From Lingula anatina (lineage: Eukaryota; Brachiopoda; Lingulata; Lingulida; Lingulidae), in the NCBI RefSeq assembly GCF_001039355.2, contig NW_019773681.1, positions 64,599-128,598 on the forward strand: a stretch of DNA of 64,000 nt, read 5' to 3'. Shown in pieces: positions 46,251 to 57,075 of the stretch. The position numbers and the translations under genes were made by a program. Each line of letters begins with the position of its first letter. Within the stretch, counting starts at the first letter, position 1. The notes beneath the pieces were generated by a model. The model worked only from the letters and a program-made list of their open reading frames with translations, was not told the origin of the DNA and did not search any database.

Positions 46251-46880
46251 AATTATCACTTCGGTAAGAAAACAAGAACAAAGAATCTACAAACAACTAA
46301 GGACACGTTTTTCTCGGAAATAAATAGGGAGTATTTTCCATCAGCATTTGTATATGTGTTAGAAACACATCGATAGGTATTTTCAGAGAAAAGTTAACAC
46401 AAATCTGGTAACTGCTGCTGTGGTAAGTCATCTGCTGGCCAGGTCTAGACTATGTTTCTTATCAGAAACTGTAGATAAAATATGAAACATATGTTTGAAA
46501 TAGGGTAGTTCCAATGCCAAGATTGACATGCAGGCACATATACCGTTTAATCAAAATGCGTACCAGTATGTGTAAAGGCCCATGTTAAACCCACATCACT
46601 CACCATAGAAATTCAACAAAGCATTTATGTTTTACCTGCAAAAATTAAGTGGTAAACAGCTACTGCAGAAGAGGTTGATTTGACTACCAGAACACTAATA
46701 ACACTATGTAGTGTCTGTGTTGTTTCAAATGAGAAAAAAGTAGATAGATGTGTTCCAGACATCATTAAATAGGACAGAACATGTGGAAGACAGATGCTAA
46801 TTCACAACAATATAATTGCAGCAGTATTAGTAACTGTGTAGCCCAAACATTCATTCACGTACAAATAATATTAATAGGAT
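46251..46880. other. Intergenic DNA upstream of L7
   Basis: No gene is supported. Parts resemble the DNA at 12780-13260 (TTAACTACCGACCATGTCTA-type phrases, Met-poor, A/T-rich), again pointing to an old duplication of the L7 and L1 units. Confidence 0.45.
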
Positions 46881-46884
46881 ACTA

Positions 46885-46957
46885 AGAACAATAACAAACA
46901 AACACACAAACAAACAAACAAGGGTGAAAACATAACCTCCTTGGCGGAGGTAAAAAC
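46885..46957 (+). repeat. 3' tail of the SINE-like family
   Basis: CAAACAAACAAACAAG followed by GGGTGAAAACATAACCTCC and a TTGGCGGAGG hairpin half. Only the tail of the element is present. Confidence 0.6.
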
Positions 46958-46979
46958 CACGTTTGTGGGCTCTGACAAG

Positions 46980-46989
46980 ATTATTATTA

Positions 46990-47026
<37 letters not shown>
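46980..47026. repeat. ATT microsatellite
   Basis: About 14 ATT units with one GTT. Confidence 0.95.
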
Positions 47027-47027
<1 letters not shown>

Positions 47028-47339
47028 ATGAGCGGGGACATTCGCTGAATGCAATCACTTTAACAGTTTACTCGTCCTACTGGCGTTGAGTACAACAAAT
47101 AAATGCTAGGCCCAGTTTTATAAAGCGTCTTTATCAGAGTATCTTCGAGCATTTATCGGGGGATGTGGCTATCCAGTTGAATACCCTCTATCCAGGATAT
47201 AAACTCCCTCAACCCCCCCCCCCCCCACACACACACACACACATAGACATACACAGACTGCCTTAAGAAAGACAGAAAACGTAATTGTCACCGGAACTCC
47301 TAGACGCATCTGTATTTGCCATGGGGTGGCTATTGGACA

Positions 47340-47975
47340 TGAGACCTGTTGTTCTAGGTTGATCCTGATAAACAGCATATTAAATACTGACATTATTGTA
47401 ATATACTTATGACATACATAACTCATCGGTAACCGCCATGTTTTAAACAGGTACAAATGTACGAAAAAAGTGAAGTAACATTTGGGTCATTCAGATAATT
47501 TTGAAACTAAACATAAGCCGGGTACTCAACCCCTTCATCCTAGTCTAATCCATGAGACCTACTTCTTATACATAGTGATTCCGTGAATCACAACACAGTT
47601 GGCTATGCTCCGTTATTGCATCTCTGCACTGCAGGAGAAGAATGACTAAATTAAGTTTTCTTTGGAAAAGGGAGCGTGTGCCTCCCTCTCCACTACTCTA
47701 GGTCCATAATTATCACTAAATGGTACTGCAACGTTAGAGTACTGAGGCAGGTGGATGTGCAGACATATGTATGGTGCACTGAGACAAGGAGTGGAGGTCA
47801 GTTGGAGAGGGGGGAGAGGGGATGACCCCAAAAGTGCATCGTGCATGTACACTAATGGGTGTGAGTACATGTATTATGAGTACGGTCTCGTAGCGTCTTT
47901 CTACTTTGTTTGCTGTTTGTAGACGAATGCACCCCATCCGCGATCCCCTACAAATACCTGCTCCGGTCATAAAAT
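47340..47975 (-). pseudogene. Broken copy of the chitin-receptor promoter and exon 1
   Basis: 47460-47975 matches 49880-50350 (the DNA upstream of the chitin-binding receptor), including GGAGCGTGTGCCTCCCTCTCC. Exon 1 also matches through CHKYITIMSV, but then reads FNMLFIRINLEQQ instead of the hydrophobic YHLGLLCICLIVIHW, so the signal peptide is lost. No further exons follow in 46250-47340. A partial tandem duplicate. Confidence 0.7.
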
Positions 47976-48246
47976 ACCTTTATTTAAACAATATTAAACT
48001 GACAGATCTGACAGATTCGTTCTGACTTTGTGAGAAAAGTTAGTGTCCAGGTGAATTAAACCCGCAAACAAATGTCAAACACGTGACGAGTGGTACAGGT
48101 AGGACTACTGAACCATTGAACGACCATTACGTCTCTTAATGTTGAAATATAAAATTATATACATATGGGCTTGTTTAATTATACCCAAGGCCCGGCATTC
48201 GTAAAAGCTAGAGACATCTATTTGAAGGTTATTGCTCTCTGCGTGG

Positions 48247-49778
48247 TTACTGTAAATCATTCGAATACATATGTTGTAACTCATAGACGTCTGATTTTTG
48301 TTTCTTCTCATGTTCTCTTGATTTTACCCCGGCTTTCCTGCCACCAGCAGAAGTATATGCATATGAATACTCGTCACTAGATGGCGTCTCAGCAGAGCGA
48401 AGTTCTTGATAACCATTTCTGTCTTCATTTCTGTCTTCATGTATGTGCCCACCGATTTAGTACAGTATTAACATTATAAAATGTATATATATGCATGAAA
48501 GAATTGAACACAGACAAACTCCTGTAGGTAAGACTAATAAAAAAACTCTTTTTTCTTTGAAAAACGATTCTTTACCTCTCAGTGCGTTTTATTCTCCGCC
48601 ACAGAATCACAAGCAGTACACACTGTATGATGTTAAGTATTGCCAGCGCTACTAATGCCACGATACCAGCTACAACACCAGGGGGGAGAGAATGCTCTGA
48701 GACTGACCCACTTCGGGGTGCTGTCGCTGAGGTTGGCTCCGTTGAGGTTGGCTCCGTTGAGGCAGCTGCAAGTAAAGTGAGTTTTATACCCGATACAATG
48801 AAAGACATGACTTTGGTACTGATAGGGAACTCTTTAGATAATTGAGTACAAATTCTTTCATTTTTCTTTAATATCCTCACTCGTTTTAAATAAATGTAGT
48901 TTTTTTATAATAAATATAGGTATATACATCACATGCATATTTTGTAGACGCCTCAGTGAATATCAAAGCATTTAATATTTTTTAATCAAATTCTGTAAAT
49001 CAAGTTTCCTTTTAACGCGTTTCTTCAATGGGAAAACAAACTAGTCAATTAATATTTTAAGCATAAATTTGTTTCTGAATTTCGTATCATTGTTTTAATA
49101 ACTTACCAGCTGCAGTATCAGACATTAAACCATATGTTGTAATATCAGTGTAGGAAGTGGTAATGGGTTTGGGGGAAGTAGGAACAAGCCCAGTCGTTAT
49201 TTCCATAGTACTGGTGGTTACAAATGATGTTAGGGTAGAAGTGTTTTGTGGACAATTGACTACTCTACAGTATTCCACAGGAACACCACAGCCGCCAGGG
49301 GATCCACCGCTACAGTTAAAAAGTCTCCATTTGAGGTGTATGCACCGATAAAATTGTGTGCAATCTTCAGGATTTGGAGCATATGCAGCTTCTGTTGCAC
49401 AGGTCTCGTGATAGAATCCACACGGCAAGGCCTCTTTTCATGAAAATAGATTTTAATTAAAATTAACGCAATAGTGATACAGACACCGTAAAATGTATTA
49501 AGCTGGCTCCATCACATGTTGTTGTTTGTACTGTTAAGCAATATGCATCAAAAAGAAGAATGGCATATAAAACCTGCACTGCACATTATGTACTAACAAT
49601 GCAAGGTTATGCGATTTAAATATATCATACCAGACAGAGACAGCCATAGTGTACTATATTTACAGGTGCCCCACTACATTTAGTAGCATTTATATTCCAT
49701 GTAATACTTACTACTACCTGGCGCCCAATGGATCACTATTAAACATATACAAAGAAGGCCGAGGTGATACACTGACAT
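48247..49778 (-). CDS. Type I membrane protein with chitin-binding domain and tyrosine-rich tail, 255 aa
   Basis: Four exons rebuilt from splice sites and matching phases: 49712-49778 (signal peptide MSVYHLGLLCICLIVIHW), 49107-49433, 48576-48765, 48247-48430. Residues 27-83 form a peritrophin-A (CBM14) chitin-binding domain: C34-x12-C47-x5-C53-x9-C63, with NPEDCTQFYRC typical of the family, plus two extra cysteine pairs. Residues about 84-158 are Ser/Thr/Pro-rich with a twice-repeated STEPT, a likely O-glycosylated stalk. Residues about 160-187 are one membrane span followed by WRRIKR. The tail has six tyrosines: Y202 in YQEL (a Y-x-x-hydrophobic motif), Y216/218/220, Y244 and Y250 in YSND (Y-x-N). 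Predicted cell-surface chitin or glycan receptor; signalling is inferred from the tail only. The third exon could also stop at once by intron retention (AG|GTAA gives TAA). The start could be 16 codons earlier, but the later Met opens the better signal peptide. Confidence 0.8.
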
Positions 49779-49799
49779 TATTGTAATATATTTATGACA

Positions 49800-50360
49800 G
49801 ACATGACACATATCGGTAACCGCCATGTTATCAACAGGTACAAATGTACAAAAACAAACAAGGAAGTGGATTCTAAGGTCAACCCGATAACGTTGAAACT
49901 AGATATAAGCTGGGTGCTCAACATCTTCGTCCCTGGTATTTTCTTCCTGTACACAGCGATCATGTGAATGACTGCACCCAGGGCGCTGAGCTCCATTATT
50001 GCGTCTATGCACTGCAGGTGAAGAATTAAGTTTGCTTGTGGAAAAGGGAGCGTGTGCCTCCCTCTCCGCTTCTATAGACCCATGAATAAAATATTTCAAA
50101 ATGTTAATGCAACGTTAAAGTACTCGAGGCAGGTGGGTGTGTAGACATGTATGGTGCACTGAGACAAGGGGTGAGGGGGGGGGGGAGGGGGATGACCCCG
50201 AAATGTGCATCGTGCATGGGTGTGGGTATTATGAGCATGGTGCTATGCGTCTCATGGCGTCTTTTCACTCTGCTTGCTTTTTGCAAGCGAATGCACCCCT
50301 TCCGCGACCCTCTACAAAATGCCTGCTCTGGTCATAAAATAACTTTATTTAAAGAATATT
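49800..50360 (-). promoter_or_regulatory. Upstream region of the chitin-binding receptor
   Basis: Conserved with 47460-47975 over about 470 bases, the only evidence of function. It contains a G-run at 50167-50187 and GGAGCGTGTGCCTCCCTCTCC. No clear TATA box was identified. Confidence 0.35.
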
Positions 50361-51180
50361 AAAAAATAAATCTGCCAGTTTTTTTTTTTTTTTCAGGACC
50401 AGGCACAGTTGTGGTGCAGTCGTGACACCTCTGGCGGAGGGAGCTACTGACTGCATGTAAGCGGTGCAGTGGTTTGTTTACAAACAGAGGGGTGCACATG
50501 TTCAAGTAATGCTGGTAAGATAGTTTACTTGATGACAATATACTTTTGTGCCATTGAGAGTCATGTCAGTGTGTCTGCTGTCCATGGGGATGGGAAATGT
50601 TTCATTTATTTTGTTCATGCAGTTATGCAGGTATTCTTAGTATGGCCGTCAATGGGAATTATTTGGTGGTTTCTGCCCTCCACCACGACATCTGAGAGAT
50701 ATTTCATTGTTTAGAAAGCAACGTGTGCGCCGCAGATCACCAACAAGTTTCAGAATTGCACAGATCACAGTTTACGTAAAACTTACCTCGTTTTTTCCTG
50801 CGTTAATGTCAGGACAGTCACTGTCACCGCTAGGTGGTATAGCAGTCAGGAACCTCTTATAAATATCAGGCAGATCGCCCCCCCCCCCCCCCCACAATTC
50901 TACATACCCTCAGGTGTGCCTTTCTCTCCCCGTTCATATCGTTGAATTAACTTGGAGAACACGTGCCTGTACAAATCTTTTGTTCGCCAACAGCCGTGGG
51001 GAAATCCCTTTACACCCATCGATCTTTGTGATTGGACAGTCTTTGTTCAGCACAACGTAAGTAAATTGACTCTTGACTGAGGGCAGAATTATTAAATGCA
51101 ACACTATTTTTCTACTAGATCTCTTTTTTTTCACGAATGAATGTTCGTTTTATTTCTCATCAAATACGAAATACAGTAAA
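50361..51180. other. Non-coding stretch with flanking direct repeat (copy 1)
   Basis: No gene is supported. 50879-51160, starting with a run of 15 C, is repeated as 55437-55910 on the other side of the leucine-rich-repeat gene (shared GTGTGCCTTTCTCT, CTTTTGTTCGC, CACCCATCGA, TTTGTGATTGG and GAGGGCAGAATT phrases). Confidence 0.7.
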
Positions 51181-51199
51181 ATAATAAAAAATATCATAT

Positions 51200-51960
51200 A
51201 CTCAATTTCACACAGACAAACAACAAACTATTAATACACAAAAATATATACAGTGCTTCATGCGAGCCTTGTATTACGTCTTCGCATAACTGACTTAATT
51301 CAAAAGATTTTATACATTGTTACCACTTTCAACAATAATGTCGAAAGGTGATATTGTTAAACTGGGACCTTCTGTTGTATCCACTGTTTCACTTCTATCC
51401 ACAATTGCTTACCTATTTCACCATCAATAAAAAGGTGTTTGACTCTTTCTAAAATTGTCTTACAAAAGCTACAATGGGGGTTATTGACCATTTTGCATTT
51501 AAAAATTAAGCTCTTTGTACCGAAAATTCTATGCACTGCCCTGTAGGTGAGCTGTTTTATTCTCACTTCCTTATTATTAACAAAATTGTAAGTTTATTTC
51601 CATAATATTCTAACACCCATTTCTTGTTTCCATAATGTTCATCATTTGGAGCTTTTTAGAGATCTTTGACAAATATATAATATATACATTTCCGCATCAT
51701 TTTAAGTTTTTATTAATCCCATGAATGTTTGGATTAGGCTTGGGATATAGCAGTGGTAACATTACATTTGCATTCAGATAGTTAAGAACAGGCTGTGAAA
51801 GGAAATTGCCTCTCTCAGCCTGTAATATACAGTACATTGTAGTTGGAATATGTATCTTTCACTCATGTATAAGACGTTCTAATGTAACAATCTCCACTTC
51901 ACAATCAAATAATTCTTGAATAATATGAACTCTTATTTTATAATAGGTAGGCTTGTTATC
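51200..51960 (-). pseudogene. 3' fragment of an L1/Tx1-type LINE
   Basis: The minus strand at 51357-51566 reads the C-terminal end of a non-LTR retrotransposon ORF2: IKQLTYRAVHRIFGTKSL, then the zinc-finger-like C-x2-C (HCSFC) and VKHLFIDGEIGKQLWIEV. The usual second Cys pair (HLF-x2-C) is Gly here. No reverse-transcriptase core is present; upstream sequence to about 51960 may be further decayed ORF2. A dead 5'-truncated copy. Confidence 0.7.
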
Positions 51961-52136
51961 TATTAAGAGAATAATTATCCCAGAAAAAAAAGAAAAACAA
52001 AAACAATCCAGTATATATATATAATATAGTACAGAACCTTCAACACGATCACTTCTTCAACACGATTTCAGTCAAGTCATCTTCCTCGGGTTGCCCAATC
52101 ACATTATTAACATCGAAGATGACGTCCGAGAGACAT

Positions 52137-52221
52137 TTAGTAATTATCGTTGTCATCTCCATGTGTTGCAGTAATGAAACCTCGCTTCCGAAAATGGCGG
52201 CGACGAAGTGAGACGTGGTAT
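52137..52221 (-). other. Candidate second exon (tail) of the LRR receptor
   Basis: TTTTCTAG acceptor then an 85-base exon. If joined to the AG|GTAAAT donor at the end of the main exon (phase 2), it replaces the stop with RYHVSLRRRHFRKRGFITAT and ends after DNDNY. The RYHxxLxxRxFR pattern resembles the juxtamembrane part of Toll-like receptors, but no TIR domain follows. A second open frame over 52049-52221 is not in phase with the donor. Confidence 0.45.
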
Positions 52222-52573
52222 CTAGAAAATTAACGGAGAAAATATGAAGGTACTCAGGAATCATTACATTTATACTTAACCGAAATGTCGGACTAAACGG
52301 TTAAAACACTTTTATACCATACTGCTTATACACATATCAATGAGCTGTGTCCATTCTTGAAATTTAAGTTTCATTTGGATAACTTACACTATATTTTACC
52401 TCAATTATATACTTAAATATTCATTTTAACACTCTATTTTCATTGTACTTAGTATATCCTGCAAAGAGCGTAAAATAATCCCTTACCGTTATTATTTAAT
52501 ATAATTTTTTGCGTAATGTTGTGCACATCTGCGACATATTTGATGAATATAAAATCAAACATTTTATGCACAT

Positions 52574-54766
52574 TTACCTGATATTCCGTCGGTAAATGAA
52601 AGCTACTACAAGGCCACATATCCAGGCCATCGCAGATATGACACCAAGAGATACTCCAAAAGAAAGCCACTGGTTTGAAGAAATGGTCGTCTGTGGAGAG
52701 TTGTCGCATTCCTTCTCAAGTCTACTCAGGCTACTCTCTAAGCTTGTTTTAGATCCATCCACGTAACAGGTGGAGTCGTTGGAGATTATTATTGTCATAT
52801 TTGAATGGACAATCCAGTGGAGAAACCCTTTCCCGTCGCAAACGGTGCAGTCGAGTGGATTGTTGCTTACGTTCAAAGTAACATTGAAACTACTGGCATT
52901 CATCTCCCTAATGTAGTCCAATTCGGATGTCGAGAAGTCAGTCAGTTGGTTAGTGCTTATATCTATGTATTCTATGGAAAGTAAGTTTCCCATGGCGAAG
53001 GATAATATTGATATTCGATTGTCGCTGAGGTCCAGCCGTTTCAAGGAAGCAAGATAGCCAAAAAAGTCTTTTGGTATTGTGCTGATTTTGTTCACTGATA
53101 AATCGAGGGTTTCTAAGTGTGGGAGTTGCATTGGATATAGACCACCTTCAGCAATCAAAGGACCTAAATTGTTATCTTTCATGTACAAGTATACCAGTGA
53201 GATGAAATTATTGAAAAAATATTTTGGAAGGAAGTAAATGCCGTTATGAGAAAAATCCAGAAACTCTAGTATATCTAGGCCATAAATTAGAGGACAAAAG
53301 TTTTGTAAATTCAAACTCAGGTTCACTAATCTGAGATATCTGAGCTTGTTTGGATAGAAGTAAACGGACCCTTTGAAAGTGTCACACAGTATGAAACGAT
53401 TTACACCGGATGCCCACCAGCTTGTAGACCAAAATTCGATATTTTCAGGCAAAACAACTTTCAAAATTGGACCCTCAGAATTGAAGATTTGTACGGGACC
53501 TCGATGTGTTTTGTGCAATGGGTTTTCAAATTTGGCTGGTCCTAAAGGTAGCTCTGGACGGCCATACCAAAATGAATGTGATGGAACATCTTGAACATTC
53601 ACCAAAACGGTATGGTAGATATTGTGGTCCATCCTTACAAGAGTTAGATTTGAAAGTAATAATATTTTATGATATATTGTATCCCAACCGCTTGGTCGTG
53701 TACCATTTTCTAAAATACGAAGAACGTCGTTACCAGACAAATCTAAGTATTCTAAATGAGTAAGAAAATCAAAATTTTGAATGTCAATGTTGATGATGTT
53801 ATCACGAAGTAATTCTAGTGATTTAAGTGATGTGGATTTCAAACATCGAAAGGTGTTAGCGGACAGTTTCCAAAAACTTTCTTCCAATTTCCAATTTCGC
53901 TTTGAGAATATACTGTTCATGCGAAGTGCTTCAATCGAGGTATTGTTTAGGTCACAGATAAATTTTTCAACCTCTCTGAATGAGACAAAGGATGCTTCCT
54001 CTATGTCCAGTGTTTTCAAATGTGGAAATGAAGACATTGTGCCATATTCTACGGCGTCAAGACCGCTGCTGATGAAAGCCAGTCGTTCAATAGGACAGTT
54101 TTTTAACGTGGCAAAAGAGTGTTTTCTTAGGTGTACCGGTACTTCAGATCCATGTCCATGAAACACAACTGTTTTAAGTGAGGTGAGATTACTGTAACCG
54201 GGACCAAACGCCAAATTACGCCATGGAAGACCCGGGAAAAACACCTGTTGCAATCGATGTAAGGGAGCTAAGGTTTGGTCTAAATAACCTTGTTGCACCT
54301 GCATGGTGACGCTCATTTTCCCAAATATTAGAACTCTCAGCTGTGTTAAATCGTGAAACAGCCTTACAGGGAATGTTGCATAATCGAAGTTAGTGAATAG
54401 TAGAAGTGGAGACAAATCCAAGTGTTCCAAGTTCCATAAACCTGCAAAGCTCTCCTCATGAAAGTGTGTTATGTTGTTTCCTCCGACATACAGTGCTTTC
54501 AGACCCTCCAGTTGGCTAAATGCGTGTGGTGGTATCTCAGACAGACCGGTATAGCGTAGATCCAGTACAGTTGTATTACGTGGTATAGGTATATCCAGGG
54601 GCAGGGCACGGACTGGGCTGTAAGAGCAGTTGACAATTCCCTGTGACGAGGACGTAAAATCACAACGACACAGCTCCGGACACCTCTGAGCCTTGTATCC
54701 ATCAATACTTAGAATGATATTTATCAAACACCACAGATACAGCCTTAAGTAACCGTTTCCTGACAT
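52574..54766 (-). CDS. TLR-like leucine-rich-repeat membrane receptor without TIR, 730 aa
   Basis: A long single exon. The signal peptide starts at the Met opening MSGNGYLRLYLWCLINIIL; an in-frame Met 25 codons earlier gives 755 residues but a polar lead, so I prefer the later one. An LRR N-cap follows (CPELCRCDF), then many LRRs (clear ones: LDLRYTGLSEIPPHAF, LETLDLSVNKISTIPKDFF, LKRLDLSDNRISIL), then an LRR C-cap (NNPLDCTVCDGKGFLHWIV ... C ... C), a membrane span (GVSLGVISAMAWICGLVVAF) and YRRNIR-stop. Layout and caps match Toll-like receptor ectodomains, but no TIR lies in this exon. The stop TAA is part of an AG|GTAAAT donor, so a spliced form with a short tail (52137-52221) is possible. 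Function inferred: ligand recognition at the cell surface; ligand unknown. Confidence 0.88.
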   Translation of the reverse strand: MSGNGYLRLYLWCLINIILSIDGYKAQRCPELCRCDFTSSSQGIVNCSYSPVRALPLDIPIPRNTTVLDLRYTGLSEIPPHAFSQLEGLKALYVGGNNITHFHEESFAGLWNLEHLDLSPLLLFTNFDYATFPVRLFHDLTQLRVLIFGKMSVTMQVQQGYLDQTLAPLHRLQQVFFPGLPWRNLAFGPGYSNLTSLKTVVFHGHGSEVPVHLRKHSFATLKNCPIERLAFISSGLDAVEYGTMSSFPHLKTLDIEEASFVSFREVEKFICDLNNTSIEALRMNSIFSKRNWKLEESFWKLSANTFRCLKSTSLKSLELLRDNIINIDIQNFDFLTHLEYLDLSGNDVLRILENGTRPSGWDTIYHKILLLSNLTLVRMDHNIYHTVLVNVQDVPSHSFWYGRPELPLGPAKFENPLHKTHRGPVQIFNSEGPILKVVLPENIEFWSTSWWASGVNRFILCDTFKGSVYFYPNKLRYLRLVNLSLNLQNFCPLIYGLDILEFLDFSHNGIYFLPKYFFNNFISLVYLYMKDNNLGPLIAEGGLYPMQLPHLETLDLSVNKISTIPKDFFGYLASLKRLDLSDNRISILSFAMGNLLSIEYIDISTNQLTDFSTSELDYIREMNASSFNVTLNVSNNPLDCTVCDGKGFLHWIVHSNMTIIISNDSTCYVDGSKTSLESSLSRLEKECDNSPQTTISSNQWLSFGVSLGVISAMAWICGLVVAFIYRRNIR

Positions 54767-54841
54767 CGTGGAAATTTCTTTTATCGTCATTTTCGGCTTT
54801 CTGGACTCCCTACTTGCAAGTAGGGCTATTTTGTCAAACAC

Positions 54842-55436
54842 AGAATTTTTACTAAACTGCTACTAATACTCTCCTCTTCAGAAAGCGTCGAATCACGGCG
54901 AAAAGCTTTTTACATGGCAATTTATACCCGAGAGTCTATGTTTGTTAACTAAATAAACCTTATACTTGTATTACCTCTGTATATATATATCATATTACTC
55001 TTCCGCTTTGGTTATGAAATCGGCCTTGATTGGTTTATACACGAGCAGTTCAGTAAATATAGTGCCTTCTCTTGGTTACTTCCCCAATGTGTTTTTCTTC
55101 CTGCCTTTGTACAGAAACGGTTAACATTTATCATAAAAAAGTTCAAGGTCTGCACAGGCTTTAAAATAGCGTACAACCTGTAGAATTAGACCTGTGTTTA
55201 CCTTGTGCTTCTTTGTGTTCACAACCACAAGTTAGTACCCCGCGAGTATAAAGCACCACGGCTCTTTATTATTCTGCATAATGGCACTTTTTGACATTGC
55301 TGAATACAGACCGTGTTAAAGTAAAGGAAAAATGTGTGAAATAAAATAGGGAGCCTCAACGGCGAATGCTTCAGAACAGAGGGTGTGAGTGATGGCACCC
55401 ACCTCAAGAGATTTTTGACAAAAGATCTCCGCGTCA
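54842..55436. other. Upstream region of the LRR receptor
   Basis: Contains a TATATATATAT run at 54981-54992 and an A/T-rich promoter-like stretch. No other gene is supported; the open frames at 55219-55543 have no domain. Confidence 0.4.
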
Positions 55437-55837
55437 CCCCCCCCCCCCCCCCCCCCCCATGGGGCTATTTCTTTTCCTTCAGTCGGCGTCCATGCAGTAA
55501 CATTAATGTGTGGTGTTTTGACTTTATTTTTGTGTCGTGGCATTCAAGAGGCGGCATTAGCAAAAAGTGAGAGATTGACATCACAAATATATACAATTGT
55601 TACAAATCCTCAGGTGTGCTTTTTTCTCTACCTTTTCATGTTGTTGAATGAACTTGGAGTATACATCTTTTGTTCGCTAACGTCTGTGGGGAATTCCCTT
55701 TTCACCCATCGAACTTTGTGATTGGCCAGTCTTTGTAAAGTTAGTTGGCACAGCGTAAGAAAATTGACTCTTGAATGAGGGCAGAATTGTTTAGTGAAAT
55801 ATTACTTTTCTCTTTTTATTTTATTATTATTATTATT

Positions 55838-55868
<31 letters not shown>

Positions 55869-55910
55869 TTTTGCGAATGAATGTTCTATTTATTTTTCAT
55901 CAGATAGGCC
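55437..55910. repeat. Flanking direct repeat (copy 2), with C-run and TTTA repeat
   Basis: Begins with a run of about 22 C (55437-55458) and continues with the block shared with 50879-51160; an ATT/TTTA microsatellite (about 55820-55872) has grown inside it. Together the two copies bracket the LINE fragment and the LRR receptor. Confidence 0.75.
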
Positions 55911-57070
55911 TACATTTTAGGTTTTGAGGAACTGCTAGCTAAAGAATTGCCAAGTTTCAAACACAAGTTTGCACAAGTAACTTCCATAAGATAATTAAGA
56001 TAAGCTAAATATTTATTTAGCCAGTGAATATGTAAAATATACAATATCGAGAATAAATCGCCTTTAAAAGCGTCATTGTGTTATAATCTTTGCAGGGGTA
56101 AGAATAAGATAATGATTTTCATAATTATAATATTTACTTATGTTTTACTTATTTACTACTTTACTTACTTTGGAACAAATTATTTATCAAGCAGCTATGT
56201 TTGTCTCCTGTGAAAAGAAACTGGATGTATATACAGGTAAAAACCATAGAACCACTGTAGTCTTGCCATTTACTGCATAGTTGTTACACGAAACTACACT
56301 GATTTAAATATTATACCAGACTATTCTGATTATTACAACAATGCACGACGCACGAACTACAAAACGCGTGTTTACCATTTACTCACTTCACTTCCAACTC
56401 CTAGCATATGCGCCCATCAGTAAATAGAGAGTTGACAACGTTACGTGCAAACACTGCATCTCTTTCCTTTAGATTTTTTCCTTAAACACAAATTACAACT
56501 GCAATTCTTTTAATTATCTGCAACAATTACCTACTAAGACTTAAATCTTGAAACGCAAAAGGACCATATTCAGATTGCAGTCTTTTTTTCAGTCTTTGCA
56601 ATTTCCATCTCAATGTCCCAATAAGCATTCCTCTCCACTGAACTTTAAATCTATCTACAAGAAATCTCAATAATAATCTCTAACAGTCAACTTCTCAGTT
56701 AAACTGGTTTTAAAGCTTTAAATGAATGTCAGGCTATTTGCGGTCAACTTTCCTTATGTTTTCACTGAGTTAATTTATAAACTTCTTTTTCTTTCCTTTT
56801 AAAACAATGCAAGATACTGGTAGATACTGGAAGAAATAGTGAAATCCTAGTAGATTGGACTATCTTATGTAGGGGTACAAGAAAATAGTAATGCATATTC
56901 ACAGCATACATAAACGATACACATACTGGCATATTATCATAAATATTAATAAATATGATAATTAATTAAATTAATAAACTGAAGGAAAACGTACATGTGT
57001 GCTTTTTGTTCTTATATACGCCTTAGATCACGCAGTATATCTCTATCAAACTCTCAGTACATGAACTCCA
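55911..57070. other. Intergenic DNA
   Basis: A/T-rich; I see no gene, domain or clear repeat. Confidence 0.5.
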
Positions 57071-57075
57071 GATTA

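Noticed and set aside
55219-55543. Open frames overlapping the C-run, including a polyglycine stretch
   Set aside because: Created by the homopolymer; no conserved sequence.
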